Shown here in pieces: positions 20,100-29,258 of a stretch of DNA of 64,000 nucleotides. Both the position numbers and the translations under genes were made by a program. Location of the stretch: assembly GCA_009841405.1 (NCBI GenBank), contig VXLV01000032.1, positions 82,174 to 146,173 of the forward strand, in the 5' to 3' direction. Under the pieces are notes generated by a model. The model was given only the letters and a program-made list of their open reading frames with translations, was not told where the DNA came from and did not search any database. This DNA comes from Chloroflexota bacterium. GTDB taxonomy: Bacteria > Chloroflexota > Anaerolineae > Aggregatilineales > Phototrophicaceae. Every line of letters starts with the position of its first letter. Positions within the stretch are counted from its first letter, which is position 1.

Positions 20100-21647
20100 C
20101 TATAGCTGCTCCCGGCCGAAGAGCCCGGTGGGTTTCAGCAGCAGCACCAGGGCGAATATCACTAGCGCAAAGGCTTCTTTGTAGGCGGCGCCGCGGCTGG
20201 GGTCGGGGTGGCAGCCGGCGCCCAGGGCTTCCACAATGCCAACGACGATGCCGCCAACCAGCGCGCCGGGCACGGAGCCCAATCCGCCAAGCACGACAAT
20301 GACGTACGAGCGCCCGACCATTTCGGCGCCGACCCAGGGCACCCAGGCGAAGATCGGGATCAGCGCTGCGCCGGACATGGCCGCCAGCATCGAACCCATG
20401 CCGAATGACAAAGTGTTCATATTAGTCGGGTTGATGCCGGTTACGGCGGCCGCTTGCCGGTCCTGGCTGGTGGCGCGCAAGGCGCGACCGGTCCAAGTGC
20501 GCTGCAAAAAGTAGAGCAGGGCGAAGATCAGAATGATGCCCACGACCATCGCGAAGGCGCGGTCGCCAATGATGTTAATGGGGCCAAAGGCGAAGTCGTC
20601 CGTGATCTGCGTCCGCTGCAAAGTGAAGCGGCGAATATCAATGAAGCGGTCGGTGCGTTGCGGGAATGGGCCGGCGACCGCCAGGGTCGTGTACTCAATC
20701 ACGAAACCGAAGCCGAAAGTAATGAGAATAGCGTATTCGGATACGCGCTCAATTAGCCCTTCGTGCATGGGCTTCAAGAAGAAGCGTTCGAATACGGCGC
20801 CCATTAGAAAGACAATTGCGGCCGCGACGGGAATGCCCCAGATGGGGTTCACTTGTACTTCAGTCCCGGTCAGTTCGCTGAGCAGATTGCCGGCGTGCAA
20901 CAAGAAATAGAATGAGAAATAACCGCCAACCATATAGAGCTGCCCGTGGGCGAAACTCACGATGCCTTGCACGGAATAAATCAGAGTCAAGCCAACCGCC
21001 ATCAATGAATAAATGCACCCGATGACGACGCCATTTGCCGTCTGCTGCGTCAAGTATGTGACCGAGAATGGCGCTTGCACACAGGGATTGGTCGGATTTT
21101 GAATGGCGAAGAGCGTATAAATCTGCCAGGCGCCCAGCGAACCGAGGATGATCATCCAGTCGCGATTGATTTTGGGCGTGGTCTTCCACATCAGGCCGAA
21201 TATCAAGGGGCCGATGGCAAAGCCGCCGAGAGCGGCCGCGGTCAGGACATTCTGGTCATCGGCTTCCTCGTCGCGGTAATGACGGGGAATGAAGTAAGCC
21301 GCCAGCGCCGCCCAGAGCGGGCCCGCCAGTAACAGCCACAGCGCGGAGGGAAAATGCGGATCCACCACCCGCACCATCACCTGAGATGTGACAAACACGG
21401 TGAGGACGACGCCGATGGTCAGGGTCGTCCGGCGTATGAGCGTCGGCTCGAAGTAGAACAAGCCGAGGCCGACTGGCCCCAAGGCGAAACCGCCGATGAC
21501 GCCGGCAATCTTGAGGGTAGTGGCGGGAATCAAGTCTTCATTCTTGCGCCCGCGGTTGACGTTGGGCAGCAGAAACAAACCCACGGCCGCCCATAACGGA
21601 CCGGCGACCATGAGCCAGAGAACAAATAGGGTGTCTTGAATGACCAT
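20100..21647 (-). CDS. livH: Branched-chain amino acid/amide ABC transporter permease with N-terminal repeat extension
   Basis: LivH core from ~res 198 (YLTQQTANGVVIGCIYSLMAVGLTLIYSVQGIVSFAHG) preceded by ~195 aa hydrophobic extension. Confidence 0.9.
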   Translation of the reverse strand: MVIQDTLFVLWLMVAGPLWAAVGLFLLPNVNRGRKNEDLIPATTLKIAGVIGGFALGPVGLGLFYFEPTLIRRTTLTIGVVLTVFVTSQVMVRVVDPHFPSALWLLLAGPLWAALAAYFIPRHYRDEEADDQNVLTAAALGGFAIGPLIFGLMWKTTPKINRDWMIILGSLGAWQIYTLFAIQNPTNPCVQAPFSVTYLTQQTANGVVIGCIYSLMAVGLTLIYSVQGIVSFAHGQLYMVGGYFSFYFLLHAGNLLSELTGTEVQVNPIWGIPVAAAIVFLMGAVFERFFLKPMHEGLIERVSEYAILITFGFGFVIEYTTLAVAGPFPQRTDRFIDIRRFTLQRTQITDDFAFGPINIIGDRAFAMVVGIILIFALLYFLQRTWTGRALRATSQDRQAAAVTGINPTNMNTLSFGMGSMLAAMSGAALIPIFAWVPWVGAEMVGRSYVIVVLGGLGSVPGALVGGIVVGIVEALGAGCHPDPSRGAAYKEAFALVIFALVLLLKPTGLFGREQL

Positions 21648-21712
21648 AAGTTTGCGTTACGTCAGTCTTGCTGGCGGGCCGACTCGGCGACCCGCCGGCG
21701 TTGACAAGGAAA

Positions 21713-21741
21713 ACAAGGGCGACCGAATCAGTCGCCCTTGT
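21713..21741 (-). terminator. Stem-loop/weak intrinsic terminator between livJ and livH
   Basis: Perfect 11-bp stem ACAAGGGCGAC / GTCGCCCTTGT, 7-nt loop, short U-run TTTCC on minus strand. Confidence 0.65.
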
Positions 21742-21753
21742 GTTTGCGAATCG

Positions 21754-23082
21754 CTAAGGTGTGGTTCCCGGCACGATATAGCTGGTACCGTGGGTCTGAT
21801 AGACCTCGGGATAAACGACTGCCGCTTCCAGTCCGCTTTGACCCGGCTCGTAGTATTGCATGACAGTCACGATCGGGTCTGGCCATTGATGCCACATAAA
21901 CTCCGGCGTGCCTTCAGGCAAGTCGGGATTATGCGCGCCGTACGCGAAGTAGTAGCGCCCTTGGGACAGCTCGATATCGACTGCCTCGATCGCGCCGACG
22001 ATGGCGGCGGCGTCATCATAGCTGCCGGCGCGTTCCATCGCGTCCTTCACAATATAGACCGCGTCGTAGGAGGCCATGGCGAAGCTGGGAATGAGATCCC
22101 CCCAGGCTTCCTCGTACTTGCCGTTCAACTCGGCTGCAGCTTCGCTGAACAAGCTTGGGATGATGCCCACGCGATTGAAGGCGCAGTAGTTGCCATCGGG
22201 GACGGTCGCCCAATACTGATCCGACTGGAAGGCGATCTGATTGGTGACGCAGATGGTGTCTTCGGACGGCGCGATGCCCAGCTCCGACATTTGCTGCGTG
22301 AGGTTGAACGACGTCTCGCCCGTGACCAAGATGCGGATGACATCTGGCGCTTCGGCGCGCGCCTGAATCCGGCTCAAGATCGGGACGAAGTCTTCCGTGC
22401 CCAATTCGACGTCAATCTTGGTGACGGTAGCGCCAGCCGCTTCAAAGCGCTCAGCTTCGTCGGCCGCCGCCGGTTGACCGTAGTCCGTGTTTTCCACGAT
22501 CAAGACAACATCTTCGACGCCCAGGCTGAGCAGCCAGTCGACGACAACGCTGCCGACCATCGAGCTGGCGGGCGAGATCCGGAATATGTGGTCGATACCG
22601 TCTGCAAACCGCGGCGGCGCGCCATCGTATTCGAGGATGCCGTTGGCGCTGACGTTGTCGTTCCAGGGCTCGGAGAAGACGGTCGGAATCGCGTTCGCTT
22701 CCAGCATGCCCATGGTCGCCAAACCGACCGCGCTATGGTAGACGCCCACCATCGCGTCGACGCCGTCTTCCTGGATCAGGCGCTCAGTTACCGCTTGGCC
22801 GCGCTCGGGGCTGCCTTCGGAATCGCCCGTGACGACATCAAGCATGTAATTCACGCCGTCAATCTGTACGCCGCAGTCGGCGTTGATATCGTCGGCTGCC
22901 TGGTTAAAGGCCCAGTCCATGGCGACGCCGCCGGCTACCGCGCCGGGCGCGGATAAGGGCGCCAAGCCGCCGATCGTGATGGTGTAATCTGCGAATTCGC
23001 AATGCCCGTCGGCCTGCGCCATGCCCATCGGCATAATGGCAAGCAAGGCAATCAGGCAAATCAAGATGGTCTTGCGTTTCAT
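21754..23082 (-). CDS. livJ: Branched-chain amino acid/amide ABC transporter substrate-binding protein
   Basis: Signal peptide MKRKTILICLIALLAIMPMGMAQA; periplasmic-binding type 1 domain ITIGGLAPLSAPGAVAGG. Confidence 0.92.
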   Translation of the reverse strand: MKRKTILICLIALLAIMPMGMAQADGHCEFADYTITIGGLAPLSAPGAVAGGVAMDWAFNQAADDINADCGVQIDGVNYMLDVVTGDSEGSPERGQAVTERLIQEDGVDAMVGVYHSAVGLATMGMLEANAIPTVFSEPWNDNVSANGILEYDGAPPRFADGIDHIFRISPASSMVGSVVVDWLLSLGVEDVVLIVENTDYGQPAAADEAERFEAAGATVTKIDVELGTEDFVPILSRIQARAEAPDVIRILVTGETSFNLTQQMSELGIAPSEDTICVTNQIAFQSDQYWATVPDGNYCAFNRVGIIPSLFSEAAAELNGKYEEAWGDLIPSFAMASYDAVYIVKDAMERAGSYDDAAAIVGAIEAVDIELSQGRYYFAYGAHNPDLPEGTPEFMWHQWPDPIVTVMQYYEPGQSGLEAAVVYPEVYQTHGTSYIVPGTTP

Positions 23083-23280
23083 GTTGCACTCCTCCTTAGC
23101 TTCAACGATCCAACTTCGCTACGGCGCGTTGCCGCAGCTTTTAGCCGTGCCGCGTCGCTTGTGGCATAGAGAGATACAAGTTATGGCGATGTCTGCGATC
23201 TGCCTGTTGAGCAATGTTGACAGACACTTCAGAACCTGAGGGCTGGGCGCGCCCAGCACAGCCAGCGCTGCGACATTTTG

Positions 23281-23309
23281 AGATTAACTTGGATATAGTG
23301 TTTTGTCAA
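23281..23309 (-). promoter_or_regulatory. Candidate livJ promoter TTGACA-N17-TAATCT
   Basis: Perfect -35 on minus strand; weak -10. Confidence 0.4.
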
Positions 23310-23341
23310 GCCGGCGCGCTCTGCCCGCCCGGGCGCCTGGT

Positions 23342-23370
23342 TTGACAGGCTAGTTTAGATGCAGTACATT
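23342..23370 (+). promoter_or_regulatory. Promoter TTGACA-N17-TACATT upstream of peptide-binding protein gene
   Basis: Perfect -35, 17-bp spacer; implies ~165-nt 5' UTR. Confidence 0.6.
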
Positions 23371-23543
23371 CTCCCACATTGTTCGACTGGGCGCGCCGCG
23401 CAGTCTGGCATCGCCTGCGGATGCCGCGGCGGACGCGTGTCGGAGCAGTGTGACGGCGTGTCCGGCAATGTCAAGCAGGGAGGATACAGGCGAAGAACTC
23501 AGTTAGGGATGGAACGCTCGCAATCAGTGAAAGGAATGTATCG

Positions 23544-25064
23544 ATGAAATTGTTAAGATCTCTAGCGCCGCTCGTGCTGATCGTCGCGCTGATAGTTGGC
23601 ATGGGCATTGTGACTACCGCTCAGATGTCGGAGTCGGTGCTGCACGCGGCGCATGACGCCGAGTGGACCGGGCTGGATCCGCATGTCGCCAGCACTGTGT
23701 CGAGCTTCCACGTGCTGGCGAATGTCGTGGAATCCTTGACGACCAACAATGACAGTCTGGAACTGACGCCGCTGCTGGCTACCGATTGGTCGCAGTCGGA
23801 AGACGGCGCAACCTGGACGTTTAACTTGCGCGAAGGCGTGATGTTCTCCAACGGCGTAGAAATGACCTCCGAACATGTCGTCTTTTCGATGAATCGTATC
23901 CTCGACCCCGACACCGGCTCCGGTCGCGTCGCCTCAGTCGGCGGCGCGGGCACGGTTTGGGAAGCCATGGGCGATTATTCCGTGACCGTCACCACACCCG
24001 AGCCAAACGCGATTCTGCCGATTCTGCTTTCGAGCCGCGCAACAGCGGTTGTGCATCCCGACAGCGTCGATGAGAACGGCGTCATCGTCGTGCCGATTGG
24101 CACGGGCCCCTTCACGGTGGAAGACCTGGACGGCACGATTAGCATGACCCTGGCCAAGAATGAAAACTACTGGCAGGAGGGCTTGCCCTTGCTGGACGCG
24201 GTTGAAATCACTGTCATTCAGGAAGACGCGGCCCGCGAAGCGGCGCTGATAGGCGGTGAAGTCGACTTCGTCACCAGCGTCGGCCGCCAGGCGGTGGCGG
24301 CCCTGCAAGAGAATCCCGATGTGACTGTGCTGGTGTCGCCGGCGCTGGCGTACAAGTACATCGGCTTGAATCTGATGCGCGAGCCCTATGACGATGTGCG
24401 CGTGCGCCAGGCCATCGCCTACGCGATTAATCGCGACGACCTCTGCGCGGCGGGCGACTTCGGTTTGTGCACGCCGCTCTACGGCGGGCCAATCGATACG
24501 GCCAGCCCCTGGCACTTCGATTACGCGCCCTACTCGCAGAACATCGAGAAAGCCAAGGCGCTGATGGCGGAAGCCGGCTACGCCGACGGCTTCGATATGG
24601 AGCTGATGCCCACCTCGACATACCAGGATACCGTGCGGCAAGCGCAAGTCTTGCAAGCGCAGTTGGCCGCCATCGGCATCCGCACGACCATCAACGCGCC
24701 GGAATGGGCCGAATGGCTGGAGCTCGAAGGCAACTTCCGTTATGACGGCTACATCTGCAGCTGGAACGGCTTGATTGACGTCGAGCAGTACTACTATCTG
24801 CAGCATCGCACCGATGAAGTCTTCAACTTCACCGGCTACAGTGATCCGGCATTTGACGCGCTGGTCGAAGAGGGACGCACCATCTCGGACTTTGACGAGC
24901 GTTACGCCATCTACGAGCAGGCTAATCAGATTCTGGTTGACGCAGTACCCTACGTGTACTTCTACAACCCGGCATTCGTCCGCGCGATGAGCCCGAGCGT
25001 TCAGGGTTATGTCTTGCGCCCGGACAACAACAATCTCTACATGAACACCTGGCTCGAAGGCTAG
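23544..25064 (+). CDS. Peptide/oligopeptide ABC transporter substrate-binding protein (SBP family 5, DppA-like)
   Basis: Signal peptide, LAKNENYWQEGLPLLDAVE and INRDDLC-type family 5 motifs; followed by DppB/DppC-like permeases. Confidence 0.93.
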   Translation: MKLLRSLAPLVLIVALIVGMGIVTTAQMSESVLHAAHDAEWTGLDPHVASTVSSFHVLANVVESLTTNNDSLELTPLLATDWSQSEDGATWTFNLREGVMFSNGVEMTSEHVVFSMNRILDPDTGSGRVASVGGAGTVWEAMGDYSVTVTTPEPNAILPILLSSRATAVVHPDSVDENGVIVVPIGTGPFTVEDLDGTISMTLAKNENYWQEGLPLLDAVEITVIQEDAAREAALIGGEVDFVTSVGRQAVAALQENPDVTVLVSPALAYKYIGLNLMREPYDDVRVRQAIAYAINRDDLCAAGDFGLCTPLYGGPIDTASPWHFDYAPYSQNIEKAKALMAEAGYADGFDMELMPTSTYQDTVRQAQVLQAQLAAIGIRTTINAPEWAEWLELEGNFRYDGYICSWNGLIDVEQYYYLQHRTDEVFNFTGYSDPAFDALVEEGRTISDFDERYAIYEQANQILVDAVPYVYFYNPAFVRAMSPSVQGYVLRPDNNNLYMNTWLEG

Positions 25065-25073
25065 CCGATACGA

Positions 25074-25102
25074 GGGGCGGGTTGGCGTCGCTGGCCCGCC
25101 CC
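25074..25102 (+). other. Intercistronic stem-loop between binding protein and permease
   Basis: GGGGCGGGTT / GGCCCGCCCC 10-bp stem (two G-U), 9-nt loop. Confidence 0.75.
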
Positions 25103-25142
25103 ATACAGATTTCCCCCAGCCATTGGCATAGCGCTGAGAGGC

Positions 25143-26099
25143 GTGAGCAGCTTGAACTATCAGTATGTTTTGCAGCGATTGTTCACGGCGCTGATCGTTG
25201 TGCTGGGCGTCACCTTTGTCGTCTTCATGATCATGCAGATCGTACCGGGAGATCCGGCGCGCGTTGTTTTAGGTCCTTACGCCAGCGATGAGTCGGTTGC
25301 CGGCTTGCGCGAACGCCTGGGGCTGAATCGGCCCTTTTTTGTGCAGTACGCGGCATGGTTGGGCGGGGTTGTTCAGGGCGACTTCGGCCAGAGCCTGCTC
25401 AACGGGCAGGAGGTGGCGCCGCAGTTGTGGGGGCGGGTCGGGCCTTCGTTTGAGTTGGCAATGGTATCGCTCTTCGTTGGCTTGGCTATCGCCTTTCCCG
25501 TGGGCATGATTTCCGCGTTAAAGCCCGGCAGCGCCATCGACATCGCGGCGACGCTCTTCAGCCAAATCGGCGTCTCCGTGCCGACCTTTTGGATGGGCAT
25601 CCTGCTGGTGATCGTTTTCGCCCTGCAGTTGCGCGTGCTGCCGCCCAGCGGTTATACGCCAATCACCGAAGACCCGGGCGACTGGCTCGCGCATATTGTC
25701 CTGCCCGCTTTCACCGCCGGTTTCGTCAGCGCCTCGATTCAGACGCGCTTCATCCGCAGCGCCATGCTGGATGTCTTGAGCGCCAACTACGTCCAGACCG
25801 CCCGCGCCAAAGGCCTGGCGGAGCGTAGAGTCATCGTCAATCACGCCTTGCGCAATGCGCTTATCAATATTGTCACGATTATCGGCTTGCAGATTACCGC
25901 GCTATTCAGCGGCATCGTCATCGTCGAAGTCGTATTCTCCTGGCCCGGTCTGGGCCGGCTGGCGCTCAACGCTGTGTTGGAGCGGGATTATCCGCTGCTG
26001 CAAGGGGCGGTCTTCTGCGTCGCGCTGATGGTGACCATCGTGAATCTATTCATAGACTTGCTGTATTTCTTTCTCGATCCACGAATTGAGTTTGCCTAG
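25143..26099 (+). CDS. Peptide ABC transporter permease (DppB-like)
   Basis: RTARAKGLAERRVIVNHALRNALI EAA-type motif; QIVPGDPARVVLG. Confidence 0.94.
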   Translation: MSSLNYQYVLQRLFTALIVVLGVTFVVFMIMQIVPGDPARVVLGPYASDESVAGLRERLGLNRPFFVQYAAWLGGVVQGDFGQSLLNGQEVAPQLWGRVGPSFELAMVSLFVGLAIAFPVGMISALKPGSAIDIAATLFSQIGVSVPTFWMGILLVIVFALQLRVLPPSGYTPITEDPGDWLAHIVLPAFTAGFVSASIQTRFIRSAMLDVLSANYVQTARAKGLAERRVIVNHALRNALINIVTIIGLQITALFSGIVIVEVVFSWPGLGRLALNAVLERDYPLLQGAVFCVALMVTIVNLFIDLLYFFLDPRIEFA

Positions 26100-26111
26100 G
26101 GCGGCCGGGCA

Positions 26112-27017
26112 ATGACTTTAGGCAAGCCAGAACCGGCGCTGAATCGTATTGATGCCGACCAGAGTCTGGGGCCGGCCAACACGCTCTGGCGGGACGCCGG
26201 ACGTCGCTTGCTGCGCCATCGCTTGGCGATGTTTGGCCTGCTCGTGCTGCTGATCGTATTGGTGATGGGCATATTCGGGCCCGCCATCACGCCTTACGAC
26301 CCCAACGGCATGGACTTCGGGGATCGCTTCGCCAGTCCCTCCTTCGCCCACCTTATGGGCACGGACGACTTCGGCCGCGACACGTTTTCACGCATCATCA
26401 TTGGCGCGCGCGTATCCTTGCAAGTCGGATTCGTCGCTGTGAGCGTCGCGACGGTCGTTGGCGTCGGACTGGGCTTGATCGCCGGCTACGGCTCGCGCTT
26501 GACTGACGAGGTCATCATGCGCGCCATGGATATTTTGTACGCCTTCCCGGCGATTCTGCTGGCGATCGCCATCATGGCGGCGCTGGGCAAAGGCATCGGC
26601 AACGCCATGATCGCCATCGGTCTGGTCTATATTCCCATATTCGCCCGCATAGCGCGCGCGGCGGTGCTCGGCATTCGCAACGAAGAATTCATCATCGCGG
26701 CTAAAGCCATGGGCGCCGGCGACGCGCGCATCGTGATCGCGCATGTGCTGCCCAATGTACTGTCGCCGATCATCGTCGAGATCACCCTGAGCCTGGCCTT
26801 CGCGATCCTGGCCGAGGCGTCGCTGAGTTTCTTCGGTCTAGGCACGCAGCCGCCCGATCCGAGCTGGGGGCGGATGCTCGCCGAAGGGCGCGATTTCTTC
26901 CGCCAATCGGGCTGGATGGGGGTGTTCCCGGGCCTGGCGATATTCTTCACGGTCATGGGCTTCAATTTCCTGGGCGACGGGCTGCGTGACGCGCTCGATC
27001 CCAAGCTGCGGCGTTAG
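26112..27017 (+). CDS. Peptide ABC transporter permease (DppC-like)
   Basis: GTDDFGRDTFSRIIIGARVSL and AAKAMGAGDARIVIAHVLPNVLSPI. Confidence 0.94.
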   Translation: MTLGKPEPALNRIDADQSLGPANTLWRDAGRRLLRHRLAMFGLLVLLIVLVMGIFGPAITPYDPNGMDFGDRFASPSFAHLMGTDDFGRDTFSRIIIGARVSLQVGFVAVSVATVVGVGLGLIAGYGSRLTDEVIMRAMDILYAFPAILLAIAIMAALGKGIGNAMIAIGLVYIPIFARIARAAVLGIRNEEFIIAAKAMGAGDARIVIAHVLPNVLSPIIVEITLSLAFAILAEASLSFFGLGTQPPDPSWGRMLAEGRDFFRQSGWMGVFPGLAIFFTVMGFNFLGDGLRDALDPKLRR

Positions 27018-27026
27018 GCGCGCGCA

Positions 27027-29258
27027 GTGAACAGAACGCTGCCACGCCAGCGACTGGTCGGCACGGCCCTGCTGTCGGCCAGCGCGCTGCTGCTGGAAAT
27101 CGCTTTGACCCGGCTTTTCTCCCTTCTCTATTTCCCGCCTTATGTTTATTTCATCATTTCTGTCTCCATACTTGGCGTCGGCATTGGCGCTGCATTGCCG
27201 GCTATCCGCCCGGCGCTGGCCGCCGAGGTACGCCTGGCGCTGTATGCCGTCGCCGCCGCGTTCGCGACTTTTCTGCTGCTGTTGCTGGCGACCCTGGCGC
27301 CCGCGGCATCACTACAGATTCCATTGTTCGCGCTGCTGGCGCTGACATTCGCGTGCTTCGGCCTGGCGGTTTCGTCCATCTTCAGTCTACATCCCGCGGC
27401 CGGTCGGGTCCTGTACATGGCGGACTTGCTCGGCGCGGGTGTTGGCGCATTGCTGGCGATACCGCTGCTGAATCAATTTGGCGCGGTTAACGCGGGGCTG
27501 GTTGCGGTTGTGGGTTTCTCTCTCGCCGGCGTTTATTTCGCGGCTGGGCGCCAAGCCCTGGCGGCGCTAGGCGCGCTCGGTCTGTTTGCGCTGGCATTCG
27601 CGGCGAACGCGGCGGCCGATATTCTGCCCATAGACTTGGTGTCCCTTACCAGCGAGAAGCCTATCGTCGCCGCGCTGCAATCTGGCGGCGAAATCCTCGA
27701 GAGCCGGTGGGATGCTTTCGCTCGTACGGATTTGCTCGATCCCGGCGCTGGCCAGCCCTTGCGGATTTACGTCGATGGCGGGGCCGCGTCGATCATGCCC
27801 AGCCAGGCGCGCGCTGCCGAGCTGATGCGCGACATCGGATTCTTCCCCTTCGCCACCGAGCAGCCGGAACGCGTCTTCATCCTGGGGCCCGGGGCCGGGC
27901 TGGATGTGTTCTTCGCGCGCCAGGGTCGCGCCCGGGCGGTGACTGCGGTCGAGGTTAATCGCGCTGCGACTGCGATTGTTGATGAGTGGCGCGCTTACAA
28001 CGGCGGTGTTTACGCGTCGCCCGGCGTAACCGTGATCGTAGACGATGGCCGGAGCGCGCTGCGGCGATCTGACGAGGAGTACGATCTCATTTATCTGTCG
28101 CAAGTTGTGACCCTGGCTGCCGAGCGTGGCGGATACGCGCTATCTGAGAATGCGATTTACACGGTTGATGCCTTCGCCGAGTATCTGTCGCACCTGGCCG
28201 ACGGCGGGCATATCGCGCTGAAGCTCTACGATGAAGTCACGCTGACGCGCGCGCTGTCGACCGCGCTGGCGGCTCTCCGGCTGCAGGGCCTGGACGACCA
28301 GCGGGCGCTGAGCCACTTGATGGCCTTCGTGGATGACAAAAGCACGCCGCCGGTTCCCTTGCTCTTGATCGGTGAACGGGCCTTTGACGAGGACGATTCG
28401 CTGGTGCTGGGCGCGATTGCGCGCGATGTCGGCTTTACGCCGCTGCTGCTGCCGCATGTGCTGGCGCAGCCGCCGCTGGACACGGTGGCCGACGGCGCCC
28501 AGACTTTCGACGCCATTGTCGCCGCGTCCGCTGCCGATATATCCGCGCCAAGCGACGACTGCCCTTATTTCTTTCAACTGGAACGGGGCATACCGGCCAG
28601 CCTGTTGCCTCTGGCCGCCATCGTCGCCCTGCTCACGCTGCTATTGCTTATTCTCTACCTTCGCAACTGCACGCAATCTCGGGCGAGGGTTTGGCGCTCC
28701 CTGCCGCTGTATTTCGCCGCGCTCGGCGTCGGATTCATCGCCCTTGAGATTTACGCGATCCATCAGACGCGGCTCTTCCTCGGGCATCCGACGATGGCGG
28801 TGACCCTGGTGCTGGTCACATTCTTGGTCGGCGGCGGCATCGGCAGCGGGCTCAGCCAACTGCCTGTCGCGCGCGCGCTGCGCCAGCGCCCGCCGTTGCT
28901 TACCGCGCTGGTTGTCCTGCTTGTCATCGTCTGGAGCGCCATTTGGCCCGCGGCAAGCCGCGCGCTTGTCGCCGCCGATTTATCGTTGCGCGCGGCGGCG
29001 GCTGTGATGTCGCTGCTGCCCTTGACGCTTGTGCTGGGCATTCCTTTCCCGCAGGCGCTGGAGAGCGCGGGCAAGCTTGGCGCGCGCCATATCGCGGTCG
29101 CCTGGTCGGTGAATGGCTTGATGACGGTGGTAGGCTCGGTAGCCGCCGTGATACTGTCGATCACGCTGGGTTTCAGCGCGGTTTTTCTTTTGGGCGGCGG
29201 CGCGTATGCCCTGGCGACGCTCGTGTCGCTTTGGGCGCAGCGCCGGGAGGAGTCATGA
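27027..29258 (+). CDS. Membrane-embedded spermidine-synthase-like protein
   Basis: TM segments flanking a SpeE-like Rossmann core (FILGPGAGLDVFFARQ...VTAVEVNRAA...DDGRSALRR). Confidence 0.8.
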   Translation: MNRTLPRQRLVGTALLSASALLLEIALTRLFSLLYFPPYVYFIISVSILGVGIGAALPAIRPALAAEVRLALYAVAAAFATFLLLLLATLAPAASLQIPLFALLALTFACFGLAVSSIFSLHPAAGRVLYMADLLGAGVGALLAIPLLNQFGAVNAGLVAVVGFSLAGVYFAAGRQALAALGALGLFALAFAANAAADILPIDLVSLTSEKPIVAALQSGGEILESRWDAFARTDLLDPGAGQPLRIYVDGGAASIMPSQARAAELMRDIGFFPFATEQPERVFILGPGAGLDVFFARQGRARAVTAVEVNRAATAIVDEWRAYNGGVYASPGVTVIVDDGRSALRRSDEEYDLIYLSQVVTLAAERGGYALSENAIYTVDAFAEYLSHLADGGHIALKLYDEVTLTRALSTALAALRLQGLDDQRALSHLMAFVDDKSTPPVPLLLIGERAFDEDDSLVLGAIARDVGFTPLLLPHVLAQPPLDTVADGAQTFDAIVAASAADISAPSDDCPYFFQLERGIPASLLPLAAIVALLTLLLLILYLRNCTQSRARVWRSLPLYFAALGVGFIALEIYAIHQTRLFLGHPTMAVTLVLVTFLVGGGIGSGLSQLPVARALRQRPPLLTALVVLLVIVWSAIWPAASRALVAADLSLRAAAAVMSLLPLTLVLGIPFPQALESAGKLGARHIAVAWSVNGLMTVVGSVAAVILSITLGFSAVFLLGGGAYALATLVSLWAQRREES

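Noticed and set aside
28943-29254. N-terminal extension of the S9 peptidase ORF
   Set aside because: Overlaps the SpeE-like gene in another frame; ATG 29255 has a good SD (GGGAGGAG) and stop/start overlap
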